DNA of 56,344 nt, taken from Planctomycetota bacterium. Lineage in GTDB: Bacteria; Planctomycetota; UBA8108; UBA1146; JAJFFE01. A model generated the notes under the pieces. It was given only the letters and a program-made list of their open reading frames with translations. It did not search any database and was not told where the DNA came from. The translations under genes were made by a program, and so were the position numbers. Below, piece by piece: positions 8,201 to 17,948 of the stretch; within the stretch, counting starts at the first letter, position 1; each line of letters starts with the position of its first letter. The DNA is taken from positions 1 to 56,344 of the forward strand of contig JAJFFE010000235.1 in assembly GCA_021776775.1 (NCBI GenBank), given 5' to 3'.

Positions 8201-10117
8201 TTATTCGGAGGCCGGTAGCAGTTCGAGTTCCGCCAGTGAACCGAATGGTCGCCCCTTGATCTCGGACAATACGCGTAACGCGATTCGCCGTGCGTCGACC
8301 GGTTCGAAACGGCGCTCCTGCCACTTCGACGAGTTGTCTAGCTCACCCTTGGCGACAGTCCGACGGGTAGCGCCGTCGATCGCGATCAGTTCGAACTCGC
8401 GAATGACACCGTTCTTGCCTCCGTCTTGGCGCGCCAAGAACCGAACCCCGGCGATCCGTTCGACTTTGCCGAGATCGATTTCGAGTTCGTGCGGCGGCTT
8501 CGATTTTTGGTCACGCCACTCGGAATGCCACCACGTACCCGGGTCTCCGTCGAACACCTTGTCGCCGGTCTTGTCATTGAACTTCGATTCGCTCGACGCA
8601 CGCACCAACGTCCAAGCCGACTTCGCGAGCGCCGGCGAGCCGGACGGTTTCACGCTGACCGCCGGTTTCTTGCGCGTCGATCCGTGCAAAGGAAAGAGCT
8701 CGGAAGGAGTCCGCAGCGAGACGAGCATCGCCTCCATGCGGCCGACGAGTTCGGGTCGTTGTGAAGCGAGATCATTCGACTCCGCCGGGTCGACCGAGAG
8801 ATCGTAGATCTCGAGCGGATCGCCACGCCGGTTGCGCACCGCCTTGATCGATCCTTGCCGGATCGCTTGCTTGCGGCGAGCGTACTCCCAGTAGAGCGCG
8901 CCGTGCGGAAGCTGATCACCGGACCCGGTCAGCGTGGGGAGCATCGACACGCCGTCCGTTGCCGGAACTGGCATGCGACACGTCTCGCCAAACGTTGCCA
9001 ACAAGTCCCACGAAGCGGATACATGGTCGGACACCGTTCCCGGCGCTACGTGCCCCGGCCAGCGGACGACGAACGGCACGCGAATGCCGCCCTCGTAGAC
9101 GTCGCACTTCAACCCACGAAAGACGCCCGCGCTCTCGAAGAACGCCGAGTCGGTGCCCCCGTTGAACGTCGGCCCGTTGTCGCTGGTGAAGATGAACACC
9201 GTGTTGTCCGCGACTCCGAGCTCTTCGAGCTTGTCCATCATGCGACCGATGTCGCGGTCCATCCGCGTCACCATGCCGGCGTACGCGGCGCGCGGGGTCT
9301 CGTGAGGCAGGTATCCTTTCTTACCGTCGTACGGCGACGTATCGAGATGCGCGTACTCCGCCGAAGAGTCCCCGGGCACCTGCAACGCGGCGTGCGGCAC
9401 CGGGGTCGCGTAGTAGAGGAAGAACGGCTCGCGCCCGTGCTGATCGAGAAACTCGAGCGCTTCGTCGGCCATAAGGTCAGCGGCGTACTGAGACCCCGTT
9501 CGTCCACGCTCGTTTCCGGCGATGGTGACCTTCTCTTGGTTGCGCCATAGGTAACGCGGATAGTAGTTGTGAGCGTGACGCTGGCAGTTGTAGCCGAAGA
9601 AGTGATCGAACCCTTGCCGGTTCGGATCGCCTTCGGAACCGACGCCACCAAGTCCCCACTTGCCGATGCACGCCGTGGTGTAGCCCACCGCCTTCAAACA
9701 CTCGCCTATGGTGACTTCGGAATCGGCGAGCGGTGTCTGCCCTTCGAAACTAGCCCACGTACCCACTTCGGAGTTGTCTCGGATGTACGCGTGACCGGTG
9801 TGTTTGCCGGTCAAGAGCACGCATCGAGATGACGCACAGACGGGGCTTCCCGAATAGTGCTGTGTGAATCGCATGCCCTCGGCGGCGAGGCGATCGATGT
9901 TCGGAGTGCGAATGTGCTTCTGTCCGTAACACCCGAGTTCGGCGTAGCCCAAGTCGTCAGCCATCACCAAGACGATGTTCGGACGTCGAGTGTCGACCTT
10001 CTGGCTCGTCTCGATCCCGGAACTGACCGAATAGATGCGCTCGTCGACTCCGACACACGCCGCTGCGAACAGTGACAAGACCGTGACTGCCACAAGGCGT
10101 CCGACCAGTGAAATCAT
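8201..10117 (-). CDS. Arylsulfatase-family lipoprotein with C-terminal F5/8 type C-like domain
   Basis: 638 residues from ATG 10117, which has GGGAG upstream; a GTG 12 nt earlier would overlap that site. The N-terminus ends in a lipobox-like FAAAC. Sulfatase S1 family marks: metal ligands NIVLVMADDLGYAELG, the modification motif CASSRCVLLTGKH (Cys converted to formylglycine; the usual +2 Pro/Ala is Ser here), KWGLGG, the His of PVPHAALQ, and FTSDNGPT. After about residue 500, a domain with WWHSEW, HELEIDLGKVERIAGVRF and a final AELELLP resembles discoidin/CBM32. The enzyme probably removes sulfate from polysaccharides outside the cell. A maturase is not evident: the FGE-fold domain at 19.4-22.0 kb lacks the catalytic Cys pair. 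Confidence 0.88.
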   Translation of the reverse strand: MISLVGRLVAVTVLSLFAAACVGVDERIYSVSSGIETSQKVDTRRPNIVLVMADDLGYAELGCYGQKHIRTPNIDRLAAEGMRFTQHYSGSPVCASSRCVLLTGKHTGHAYIRDNSEVGTWASFEGQTPLADSEVTIGECLKAVGYTTACIGKWGLGGVGSEGDPNRQGFDHFFGYNCQRHAHNYYPRYLWRNQEKVTIAGNERGRTGSQYAADLMADEALEFLDQHGREPFFLYYATPVPHAALQVPGDSSAEYAHLDTSPYDGKKGYLPHETPRAAYAGMVTRMDRDIGRMMDKLEELGVADNTVFIFTSDNGPTFNGGTDSAFFESAGVFRGLKCDVYEGGIRVPFVVRWPGHVAPGTVSDHVSASWDLLATFGETCRMPVPATDGVSMLPTLTGSGDQLPHGALYWEYARRKQAIRQGSIKAVRNRRGDPLEIYDLSVDPAESNDLASQRPELVGRMEAMLVSLRTPSELFPLHGSTRKKPAVSVKPSGSPALAKSAWTLVRASSESKFNDKTGDKVFDGDPGTWWHSEWRDQKSKPPHELEIDLGKVERIAGVRFLARQDGGKNGVIREFELIAIDGATRRTVAKGELDNSSKWQERRFEPVDARRIALRVLSEIKGRPFGSLAELELLPASE

Positions 10118-10218
10118 GAAAGCTCCCACCCAAAACGGTCGACCCGGGCCGACTCTCTGATAAGACTAGACCCGCTAGCTATGCCGAACACACACCCGAG
10201 AAGTAGAGGTCAGCGATC

Positions 10219-11124
10219 ATGACCGAGTCGACCCCTGTGACAAGGCGTGTCCGTCACATCCTGCTCATCGCCCTCGCCATGAGCCTCTTGGGGTGCAGTG
10301 CAACGACCAGCACGGTTGCCGAACCGCGAAGCTCGGCGTGGAACCCTTTGGGCTGGCCGGCCAAAGGCGTCGGCTGGGTCGGTTCGCACGCGGCCGACTC
10401 GGGGTGGCTGATTGCACGTGACGTGGGGCGTGTGCTGACATCGACTGCACTACTGGCCGAAACGCCGGCGCTGTTGGTCGAGGGCGTGGTCACGGTGAAC
10501 GGGTCGACGGTCGTCGGTGGTCTGGAGAGTGCCGTTGCTGGGTGTGGCACCGTCATCACCTCGCTGTGGAACGTGCCGTTCTTTTGGATCCCCGGTCGCG
10601 ACATCGATCTGGCTCGAGACGTGGAACTGGTCAACGACGCACTCGAGTATTTGGAGTCGCACCCGATCGAGACGTGGCGCTTCGATCCCGACGATGATCG
10701 CACGTTTATCTTCCCGCACGGCACACGGGCGCGCGCAACTGCGAATGGGCATCTGATCTTCACCATTCCGGGTCACGGTGAGGTATTGCAAGTCGCAGAG
10801 TCGAACGCGCTGTGGCATGGGCTACAGTCTTTGTTCGGTACCAACTTCCCCGCGCAGGAGCGTAGTTGGGGGTTCATCGTTCGCACCGCGCCCCAGTGGT
10901 ACTCTCGCAACGCGCGTTGGCGAGCGTCGACCATTCTTCACGAGTTGTACCACCAGCACGCGCAGATGCGGGAGTGGTTGCTCGGCTGGAACCCCATCTA
11001 CTGGCCGGCGTACATGGGCACGTTCATGTTCACGGGGTGGAACGAACACTGGGCGGAGATGCGCGGCGCGCACTCCGCTGGCGTAGTCGATCGCGGATTG
11101 CGAGCGTGGCTGTTCGGCAGGTAG
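10219..11124 (+). CDS. Lipoprotein with HExxH putative metalloprotease motif
   Basis: 301 residues. AGAGGT lies 8 nt before the ATG. The signal peptide ends LALAMSLLGC, a lipobox. The middle region (residues ~40-130) has amphipathic or hydrophobic stretches such as LLVEGVVTVNGSTVVGGLESA. The C-terminal third contains STILHELYHQHAQMREW: HELYH fits the gluzincin/zincin HExxH motif with Glu as general base. A following NEHWAEMRGAHSAG could hold the third ligand (Glu or His). No family is recognised with confidence. It is transcribed away from the sulfatase from a 100-bp divergent gap. Without a structure model the protease call is tentative. Confidence 0.6.
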   Translation: MTESTPVTRRVRHILLIALAMSLLGCSATTSTVAEPRSSAWNPLGWPAKGVGWVGSHAADSGWLIARDVGRVLTSTALLAETPALLVEGVVTVNGSTVVGGLESAVAGCGTVITSLWNVPFFWIPGRDIDLARDVELVNDALEYLESHPIETWRFDPDDDRTFIFPHGTRARATANGHLIFTIPGHGEVLQVAESNALWHGLQSLFGTNFPAQERSWGFIVRTAPQWYSRNARWRASTILHELYHQHAQMREWLLGWNPIYWPAYMGTFMFTGWNEHWAEMRGAHSAGVVDRGLRAWLFGR

Positions 11125-11145
11125 ATACTCCGTGACCCTATTCCA

Positions 11146-11178
11146 GATCGGGGAAGAGTCTGAGACCTCTACCCGATC
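11146..11178 (+). terminator. Probable hairpin terminator
   Basis: GATCGGG (11146-11152) pairs with CCCGATC (11172-11178), and AGAG with CTCT inside, 22 nt behind the HExxH lipoprotein stop. No U-tract. Confidence 0.35.
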
Positions 11179-11365
11179 CGACCGCCGGAAAGTTCGAGTA
11201 CGGACTCGACATTGGATCTCTCAAGAATTTGCACCTTTTCCGCGGAGACCCCGTGTTCTCACCGTCCCTCATTGCAGGATCCATGGCGCGACCCCATGTG
11301 TAGGATGCAAGGCGGCCGTACGCAACTGCGAGTACTAGTTACTAGCTGGCGCCTCCAGCGGATCC

Positions 11366-11400
11366 TCTCCGACGGAACTTCTCCGACGGAATCTCTCCGG
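11366..11400. repeat. Short tandem repeat, 14-nt period
   Basis: TCTCCGACGGAA occurs at 11366-11377 and 11380-11391, followed by a partial TCTCCGG at 11394-11400. It lies in the 355-nt gap (11125-11479) between the HExxH lipoprotein and the Gly-rich lipoprotein, which otherwise shows only the hairpin at 11146 and no gene. It may be an operator array for the downstream gene, but this is inference. Confidence 0.45.
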
Positions 11401-11479
11401 TAGTGCTGATCACGACGCAAACCGCGCGACCGCACGGGGGAAAACTGCGTCTCGACAAACAACAAGGGAGTGGGTGAGC

Positions 11480-14400
11480 ATGCGACGAACGATCGTCCAT
11501 CTCAGCGGTTTCGTGGCTCTTCTGGTTTTTGGACTCGTAGGCTGTGGTGGAGGTGGTTCGAGCAGCGTCGCGCCGGCGGCAAACCCGGGTACCTGCGATG
11601 GGATGCCCGCCCTTCTCGAGTTGTCGCAACCGGCGGGCAACGTCGGCGAGGGAATCCTCATCACAGGACTCAATCTTTCGACCGACATCAATCGTCTGAC
11701 CGTGCTCTTCCACGACGCCTCGGGAGAGGTCACGATCGAAGCTCCCATCTTGGCGACCATCGACAACGGCGCCCACCCGGCACTCATCTGTCGCAGCACG
11801 ACCATTCGCGTCGAAGTTCCGCCGGGCGCGCTCACCGGAACCGTCGAGGTCCTGGTCCACACCGACGATGGCAAGCTGTTGTCCGCAGGAGAGCTCCCGT
11901 TCGAGGCTGCGCCGCAGATCATCAGCTTCGGATCCACCGCGACTGCCGATCCTTGGATCTTGGCGTCGCCAACTTCCGCCCTCCTGACGACCGAGTTTCA
12001 GATCTTTGGCTACAACCTCGAAGGTCTCACCGGCGTCGAAATCGTCGACTCCGACGGAGCGACGATTCCCGGAGCAACGATCCTTCCGGGTTTCGGGGCG
12101 CTGGTGTCGCCATCGTACACGCTCCCCGATGGACTCGAAGTCGCAACGATCGACATCGCCGGTGTCGCGCCTTCGCCACTTCCCTGTTCCGTCGCCTACT
12201 TCCAGTTTCGAGTACTCAACGGAGGTGCGGGAGTTGACCTCGCCTCGAACAGTGTCATCGTTCCGGTGCGCGTCATGTATAGCCCCGGGGTTTTGGAAGA
12301 CATGCCGGGCACGATCTCGGGATGCGTCGTCCCAACTGGCGTCCGTCGAGGCGTCGTCGATCTGACGTTCACCTTGACTATGCAACCCGCGATGTCGCGC
12401 TACGACGTGCGTCCCCAGTACTGGGACTCCGCCACGTCCACGTGGATCGACTGTGTGGGCGTCGACTCGGACGAAGGCGAGACGTTGATTCCCGGCGTTC
12501 CGGGCCAAGTGAGTCCGGTCGCGCCAATGATTGCCGGTGGCGCCACTCACGTGTTCCGCTGGGACACGGTCAGCTCTGGAGTGTGGTACGACTACCTCGG
12601 GCCGACGGATCGCGCCACGACGCGGGTTCGCTTCATCGTCGAAAACCTCGCCGATGGACCGCTCTTCGGTTTGTGCGAGACCTACTCCGTCTTCGAGGCG
12701 CGGTACGAGTCACCGACGATCGTGATCGACAACCCGCTCGACCCGGGGACCGGGCTCGTCGGACGTGCGGGCGAGCTGTTCGAAGGGTTCGACTCTACGC
12801 AAGCCGATCCGACATTCCCGGCGACCGCACTGTGGAACGAGGGCGATTCAGGAGCATTGATCGACGGTCCGGTTGCGCCGGATGCACCGTGGGGTGCCGG
12901 CACCACCGACATCAACTGCTCTGCGGTCAGCGCATTTTCGAGCTTCGCAGGTGCATACGTGTTCAACACCGACACGAGTGAGATCATCGACGTGAGCGAT
13001 CCCACCCTTCCCGTGGTACTTCACTCACCCGCCGTCGGTGATCCACCCGGAGTCATGCGATTGCGAACGCTGTCGATCGAAACGGCTACCTCGATTTCGG
13101 TCGTGGGATCAGCCCCCTTGCGAATCCATCTCGCCGGCACTGGCAACCCTGACGACATCGTCTGCGAAGTCACTTCTGCGGTTCGTCTCGATGGCGAAAA
13201 CGGAACGGGCGGAACTAGTTCGGCGCCCGGCGTGGGCGGATCGGGAGGCGCCGGTGGCGGCGACGGTGGGGCCGGCGGAATGGTCCTTCTTTCATCCAGC
13301 GTCACGACGGCGGCCGGCGACATTCCCGCGGAAGACGGCGGGTCCAATGGCGGCGGCGCCGGAACGAATGTCACCTACGCCAAGATCGGTCAGGCGAGTT
13401 CGGCGAAAGCAGGACCCGGGGGCGGGGGCGGAGCGCGCGAAGCTGGGGCGCCCGGCTTCTCCACCTTCTCGTCCAACTTCACGCTCGGCGCCCCGGGCGA
13501 CGGCGGGCCCAAGCGAGCCTCCGACGGCGCACTGTTCGACCTGACAGTCGGATCGGGTGGCGGCGGTGGTGGCGGCAACGTCTTCCGTCAAACCGCGACC
13601 GCGTCTCTGCGATCGGACCCGGGTGGAGGCGGTGGCGGCGGCGGTGGCGCGATCGAAATCGTCGCCAACGGTGCCGTCCGCGTCGCGTCACTGATCAGTG
13701 CCAACGGCGGCGACGGCGGCGTCGGCTGGACCCTTCACGCGGGACCGGGTGGCGGTGGCAGCGGCGGTGGAATTCTGGTTCGCGCCGTCGGTGACATCCT
13801 GGTTCCGAGCGGTGGAGAGCTACAAGTGATCGGTGGTTCGGGCGGTGCTACGTCGAACCAGTTCGGGGGGGACGGCGCCGACGGCTGGATACGCCTGGAA
13901 TCGAATGGGATCGCGCAGTTCCCGGGCACCGTCGACATGAGTCAACTTTTGACGGGCAATCCGACCACTCGCACGAGCGGGTTCACGGCTCCGGGAACGG
14001 TCCCGGGTGGAACGGGTATCAATGGTCCACTCGCGTTTTCGGCGCGGCCCGATGGGTTGTACGTCATCGACACCGACGGCGGAGAGATCCACGGTCCGAT
14101 TCCTTCGGACACCACTGACCCCGCGGAGATGCTCGCCTTCGCCGCGCTCGCGCCAACCGTTGCGGTGCGCTCGACTCCGGTCGAATGGAACTTCACTTCG
14201 GTCAACATTCGCGACGGCATTCAGCTGCGCGCAGTGGGCAGCACCCCACTCATCATTCGGGTATCGGGAAACTGCTTCATCGACGGCAATGGAGTCGATC
14301 CCACCATCGACGTCTCGGGCTTCGACGGCGGCTTGCCCGACGTTTCCGATGCCACCACACCGCTCGGCGGAATTGGCGGAACGGGCGGCCCCGGCGCTGG

Positions 14401-15478
14401 CGACGGAGGTAACGGCGGACAGTTCTTGACGACGGGCGTTTCGAACGGTGCGGACGCTTCGCTCGACTTCCTCCCCGCCGACTACGTCGCGGGAACGTTG
14501 TCTGGCCCTCTGCCTCTCCCTCCTCTCGAGGGCGCCGAACGCGGAATCACGATTATCGACGCTTCATCGACCGACAGCGCCGGGGGCGGAGGCGGCGGAG
14601 GGCACGGCGTTGCCGGATCTTCCGGGATCGGCGCACTGTCTGGACAGGGCGGCGACAACTACGGGTCGATCTTCTTCACCAACCCACTGACCGGTGGACC
14701 GTTCCCGTTCGGCGGGTCGGGCGGCGCCGGCGGAGGCGGCAGTGCCAACACCAGCGGGCTGTACGATCACTCACCCGGTACCGCCGGAGCGGGCGGGGGT
14801 GGCTACTTCGAACTCTCCGTCGTCGGTGCACTCACCGTCACCCCGAATGCGATCATCCACGCTCGCGGTGGTGATGCGTTTCGCGCCCCACTGTTCGGTG
14901 GCAACGGTGGAGCAGGCTCCGGCGGCGGCGTGTTAGCGCGCTGCGATGGCACCGTCAACTTTCTGGGGTTGGTGGACGCGCGCGGCGGCATGGCCAACGT
15001 GTCACCGACCGGTGCCCCATACACCGTGAGCGGAGTGGTCAATGGCGGAAACGGTGGCGGCGGGCGCATTCGCATCGAATCGACCGTCGGATTCGCTGCT
15101 CCCGGTGTGGCCACGGTGTCGGCAACCATCGGTGAGTTCCGGGAAGCAACTCAGTTCCGTACGCGGGCGCGTTCAAAACCTCGCGCCATCACCAACAGGG
15201 ACGGTGTCCACTGGGACATGATCGCCATTCATGACGTGTTGTCGGACTACGCTTTCCTCGGATCGCCGTCGCCTGGCTCGACGCTGGAATTCCAATTCGA
15301 AGGAGCGCCGGAGAGCCTCGACCGACCCGGATCCCCCGGCGAGTTCACCGGCCCATTCACAAGTTTGGATCAACTCGGCGACGCGGCTTTCCTTCGCGTG
15401 ATCTACAACATCTATAGCGACACCTCGACCGGAGGAACCCTCGAGATCGACTTCGTGGGCTTCAACTTCGTGCTTTAG
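11480..15478 (+). CDS. Giant Gly-rich secreted lipoprotein with TIG-like N-terminal region
   Basis: 1332 residues from ATG 11480 (AGGGAG with a 9-nt spacer; a GTG 6 nt earlier is too close). The signal peptide ends VFGLVGC, a lipobox, followed by a GGGGSSS linker. Residues ~35-270 look like TIG/Ig-like domains (LELSQPAGNVGEGILITG; FQIFGYNLEGLTGVEIVD). From ~480 onward there are alternating beta-strand segments and Gly-rich blocks (GGSGGAGGGDGGAGG, GGGGGGGNV). Two long units align with each other: VVGSAPLRIHLAG (first) and AVGSTPLIIRVSG (second), each followed by a Gly block. The last ~100 residues are non-repetitive. Probably a cell-surface or extracellular matrix protein. A strong terminator follows 33 nt later, so it is monocistronic. 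Confidence 0.75.
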   Translation: MRRTIVHLSGFVALLVFGLVGCGGGGSSSVAPAANPGTCDGMPALLELSQPAGNVGEGILITGLNLSTDINRLTVLFHDASGEVTIEAPILATIDNGAHPALICRSTTIRVEVPPGALTGTVEVLVHTDDGKLLSAGELPFEAAPQIISFGSTATADPWILASPTSALLTTEFQIFGYNLEGLTGVEIVDSDGATIPGATILPGFGALVSPSYTLPDGLEVATIDIAGVAPSPLPCSVAYFQFRVLNGGAGVDLASNSVIVPVRVMYSPGVLEDMPGTISGCVVPTGVRRGVVDLTFTLTMQPAMSRYDVRPQYWDSATSTWIDCVGVDSDEGETLIPGVPGQVSPVAPMIAGGATHVFRWDTVSSGVWYDYLGPTDRATTRVRFIVENLADGPLFGLCETYSVFEARYESPTIVIDNPLDPGTGLVGRAGELFEGFDSTQADPTFPATALWNEGDSGALIDGPVAPDAPWGAGTTDINCSAVSAFSSFAGAYVFNTDTSEIIDVSDPTLPVVLHSPAVGDPPGVMRLRTLSIETATSISVVGSAPLRIHLAGTGNPDDIVCEVTSAVRLDGENGTGGTSSAPGVGGSGGAGGGDGGAGGMVLLSSSVTTAAGDIPAEDGGSNGGGAGTNVTYAKIGQASSAKAGPGGGGGAREAGAPGFSTFSSNFTLGAPGDGGPKRASDGALFDLTVGSGGGGGGGNVFRQTATASLRSDPGGGGGGGGGAIEIVANGAVRVASLISANGGDGGVGWTLHAGPGGGGSGGGILVRAVGDILVPSGGELQVIGGSGGATSNQFGGDGADGWIRLESNGIAQFPGTVDMSQLLTGNPTTRTSGFTAPGTVPGGTGINGPLAFSARPDGLYVIDTDGGEIHGPIPSDTTDPAEMLAFAALAPTVAVRSTPVEWNFTSVNIRDGIQLRAVGSTPLIIRVSGNCFIDGNGVDPTIDVSGFDGGLPDVSDATTPLGGIGGTGGPGAGDGGNGGQFLTTGVSNGADASLDFLPADYVAGTLSGPLPLPPLEGAERGITIIDASSTDSAGGGGGGGHGVAGSSGIGALSGQGGDNYGSIFFTNPLTGGPFPFGGSGGAGGGGSANTSGLYDHSPGTAGAGGGGYFELSVVGALTVTPNAIIHARGGDAFRAPLFGGNGGAGSGGGVLARCDGTVNFLGLVDARGGMANVSPTGAPYTVSGVVNGGNGGGGRIRIESTVGFAAPGVATVSATIGEFREATQFRTRARSKPRAITNRDGVHWDMIAIHDVLSDYAFLGSPSPGSTLEFQFEGAPESLDRPGSPGEFTGPFTSLDQLGDAAFLRVIYNIYSDTSTGGTLEIDFVGFNFVL

Positions 15479-15510
15479 AAGCGAAGAGAATCTTCACCGT
15501 CGATGTAGAT

Positions 15511-15545
15511 CAGGGCGATCGGGAGAGCAACTCCCGGTCGCCCTG
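15511..15545 (+). terminator. Strong hairpin terminator
   Basis: 15-bp stem (CAGGGCGATCGGGAG / CTCCCGGTCGCCCTG, one G-U pair), 5-nt AGCAA loop, followed by TTCGTTTGGTCT. It lies 33 nt behind the Gly-rich lipoprotein. Confidence 0.75.
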
Positions 15546-15605
15546 TTCGTTTGGTCTCGCCGTCGACGGCGGATCCGATTCGACTTCCGTCGCAACGCGG
15601 CGACG

Positions 15606-17318
15606 ATGGATGCGTCTCTGCCTCCGTCTGCGAGGAGGCACGTGTCGATTGTACGATCGCTGTATACGAAGAATCCGTTCTACCTGCTGAGTGCGTTGTG
15701 TGTCTTCTTTGGCTTGCGGTCGTTGTTTGGCAAGACGTCGACTGCCGGTGATGGGTGGACGCTACTGGCGTTGTTGGCGGGGTACGCGACGCTGTTGATT
15801 GTCAGTGGCATTGTCTTGGTGCGGTGGGGGCGCCTTTGGGATGACGCTCGGTCGATATTCTTGATTGCGTTGTTATTGGCGCTGGCGTTCTCTGCCATCT
15901 TCGATGAACAGTTGGTCGACGATTCGCTAAATGGAGCGCTGCTGTTGTTGGTGGGACTCGGTTTTACGATCGCCACGTCAGAAGCGGTTCTCCGCTGGAC
16001 CGCGCTTCCGCTCTCTCCGGGTTACCGGGCCTCCTACTATCTGAGTCTCGCCGTCTTCTTCTTGTACCCCATGCTTCCGGTCGCCCTGGGCCCGAGAACG
16101 TTTGCGGCCGACGTTGCCGTTTCGCTCTTTGCCCCCGTGATAGCGTTGGTGCATCTCTCGCTGTTGCCGCCGATCTTGCGCGGTACACACGCGATCAAGG
16201 GCGAGGCGCCGTGGCGATTCCCGTACTACCCGTGGACGTTGCCGGTGCTCATCTTTCCGTGCGGAGTCATGCGAGGGTACTACTTGTGCCTTTCGTTCGG
16301 GAGCGGCACCGGAGCCGACACGACGTTCGCGCCGTATCTCGTGGTTCCCGCTGTGCTCGTCGTCGCTGCATGGATGTACGCAGGCGGCTGGCGACACGGT
16401 CGAGTGTGGTTAAAGCGAATAGCGCTGATGCTCCCCGCTGTCGCGGTCGCGCTCTGTTTCGTCCCGCCGACGTCTCTCGCACAGGTTGAGTTCCTCGAAC
16501 AAGTGACCGCGTTCTTCAGCCCGGCCCAGCTGACTCTCGCCGCGAGTGCCATCTTCTACGCGGTGATAATGCGCACGGGTAGCAAGGTCGCAGAACTCGG
16601 CTTGGCCGGGTGCTTGATGGCGCTGACCACGGTGGCGCGAACGACGGTCTCGTTGGAGACGATCGCGCCGCCGCAACCAATCGTAATCGCGGCTCTCTCC
16701 GTGTTGTTGTTCGCGCGATGGAACCACGGCTTGGTCTATCGACTGGCGGCGGGGTTGGTCCTCATAGCGGCGGCAGCGTTTCACCTCGCCCCGACGACTG
16801 GGGCGCTGGACGGAACGACACTCGACGGGTCCTCGATAGGCTTCGGTCTGTACCTCGTCACCCAGGCGTCCTTCGGCTGGATCGCCGTGGTTGCAGCGAT
16901 GAGTCGGGAAGGCGAACGACTGCGGCGCGTCGCGATGATTGCGATACCGTTCAACGCTCTTCTTTCGTTCACGGTGCTGTGGAACATCCCGTCGACGGAA
17001 TTGTCGGCGGCGACCGAGAGACTTCCCGCCGCCGTCGCGATCGCTTCCTTGATCGTGCTCGCTGGAGCGCAAGCCGCGTGGCTGTGGAAGCACCGTACCC
17101 GACAAGATGTGGTACTCGCCGGCGTCACGGGCACCGTGTATCTCGGTCGCGCCGCGCTCGAACTCCGAACCCTGTCCAACGAAGCGCTCACCGTCGTCGG
17201 CGGGCTTGGGTTGTTCGGAATCGCGTTCGCCATCAGCGCGCTGAAGATCATGGTCGAGCGAAAGAGGCAGCGGGCGAGTGAAGCGTACGAAGTTCTGGTT
17301 TGGGAGGAGGAACCTTAG
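15606..17318 (+). CDS. Polytopic membrane protein, unknown function
   Basis: 570 residues with roughly 13-14 hydrophobic segments spread from residue ~25 to ~560 (FYLLSALCVFFGL, LLIVSGIVLVRW, FLIALLLALAFSAI, LVVPAVLVVAAWMYAG, LFGIAFAISALKIM and others). It ends in a charged tail (ERKRQRASEAYEVLVW). The short basic N-terminus suggests an N-in topology. No transporter or enzyme signature was recognised. The start is the first ATG; the ribosome site is weak. It is insulated upstream by the 15.5-kb terminator, and 22 nt downstream the repeat-bearing gene-free region begins. An integral inner-membrane protein, nothing firmer. Confidence 0.7.
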   Translation: MDASLPPSARRHVSIVRSLYTKNPFYLLSALCVFFGLRSLFGKTSTAGDGWTLLALLAGYATLLIVSGIVLVRWGRLWDDARSIFLIALLLALAFSAIFDEQLVDDSLNGALLLLVGLGFTIATSEAVLRWTALPLSPGYRASYYLSLAVFFLYPMLPVALGPRTFAADVAVSLFAPVIALVHLSLLPPILRGTHAIKGEAPWRFPYYPWTLPVLIFPCGVMRGYYLCLSFGSGTGADTTFAPYLVVPAVLVVAAWMYAGGWRHGRVWLKRIALMLPAVAVALCFVPPTSLAQVEFLEQVTAFFSPAQLTLAASAIFYAVIMRTGSKVAELGLAGCLMALTTVARTTVSLETIAPPQPIVIAALSVLLFARWNHGLVYRLAAGLVLIAAAAFHLAPTTGALDGTTLDGSSIGFGLYLVTQASFGWIAVVAAMSREGERLRRVAMIAIPFNALLSFTVLWNIPSTELSAATERLPAAVAIASLIVLAGAQAAWLWKHRTRQDVVLAGVTGTVYLGRAALELRTLSNEALTVVGGLGLFGIAFAISALKIMVERKRQRASEAYEVLVWEEEP

Positions 17319-17340
17319 CTACTAGCGAGAAGAGCGAATC

Positions 17341-17404
17341 GTGGCGTGGCTCGAACTCCAGTGGGTTGGGGATGGCCGAGTCGCTGGCTCGCCACCGACT
17401 ATGA
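17341..17404 (+). repeat. Dispersed repeat core, copy 1
   Basis: About 64 nt, GTGGCGTGGCTCGAAC ... CCACCGACTATGA, near-identical to copies at 17949-18012 (-), 41552-41614 (+) and 43533-43596 (-). Confidence 0.8.
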
Positions 17405-17948
17405 CGGCGGGTGGTGGGGTTCGCGGGGGCGATGACTGGAAGACTCCGATGATCACGAACGCAAGACGGGCGGATCGGGGCGGATCCGATCTGTTCGGGG
17501 CGTTCGGCAGCCGGGTGCGTACATCGTGCGCACGATGTGGAGCGACTTGTTCGACTTCACAATAACTGGGCAGGGAATCGGGCGGTGCCGCATCGTGCGC
17601 ACGATGTGACCTCACTTCCACGACGCTTCAGAGAATCAACGACTCGTGCGGCGCGCGGAAAACGACGTAGCCTCGTGTGCACGAGATCGCACAAAACCGA
17701 GCCCAAAGCAGCGGAAGCATTGCGACCGCCAAACCTCGTCCGGACGGGATGGCCCAGTCCAATTCCCGGCAGGAATCGCATAGCCGCTGGCAACATGCAC
17801 GTATCACAACCGACCCGCAACGGAGTCGGGCACGTCTGCTGCCCCCCGCCCGGAACAGACTCGCTCACGCCCCGATGCACCCGTCCTTCGGTCTCACCCG
17901 TGCTTGTTTGCGGTCACCCAACCCGGCGACCGACCCCACTCCCATACC

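Noticed and set aside
11342..12550. 402-codon open frame on the - strand
   Set aside because: Antisense to the Gly-rich lipoprotein and its promoter gap; no recognisable motif or ribosome site.
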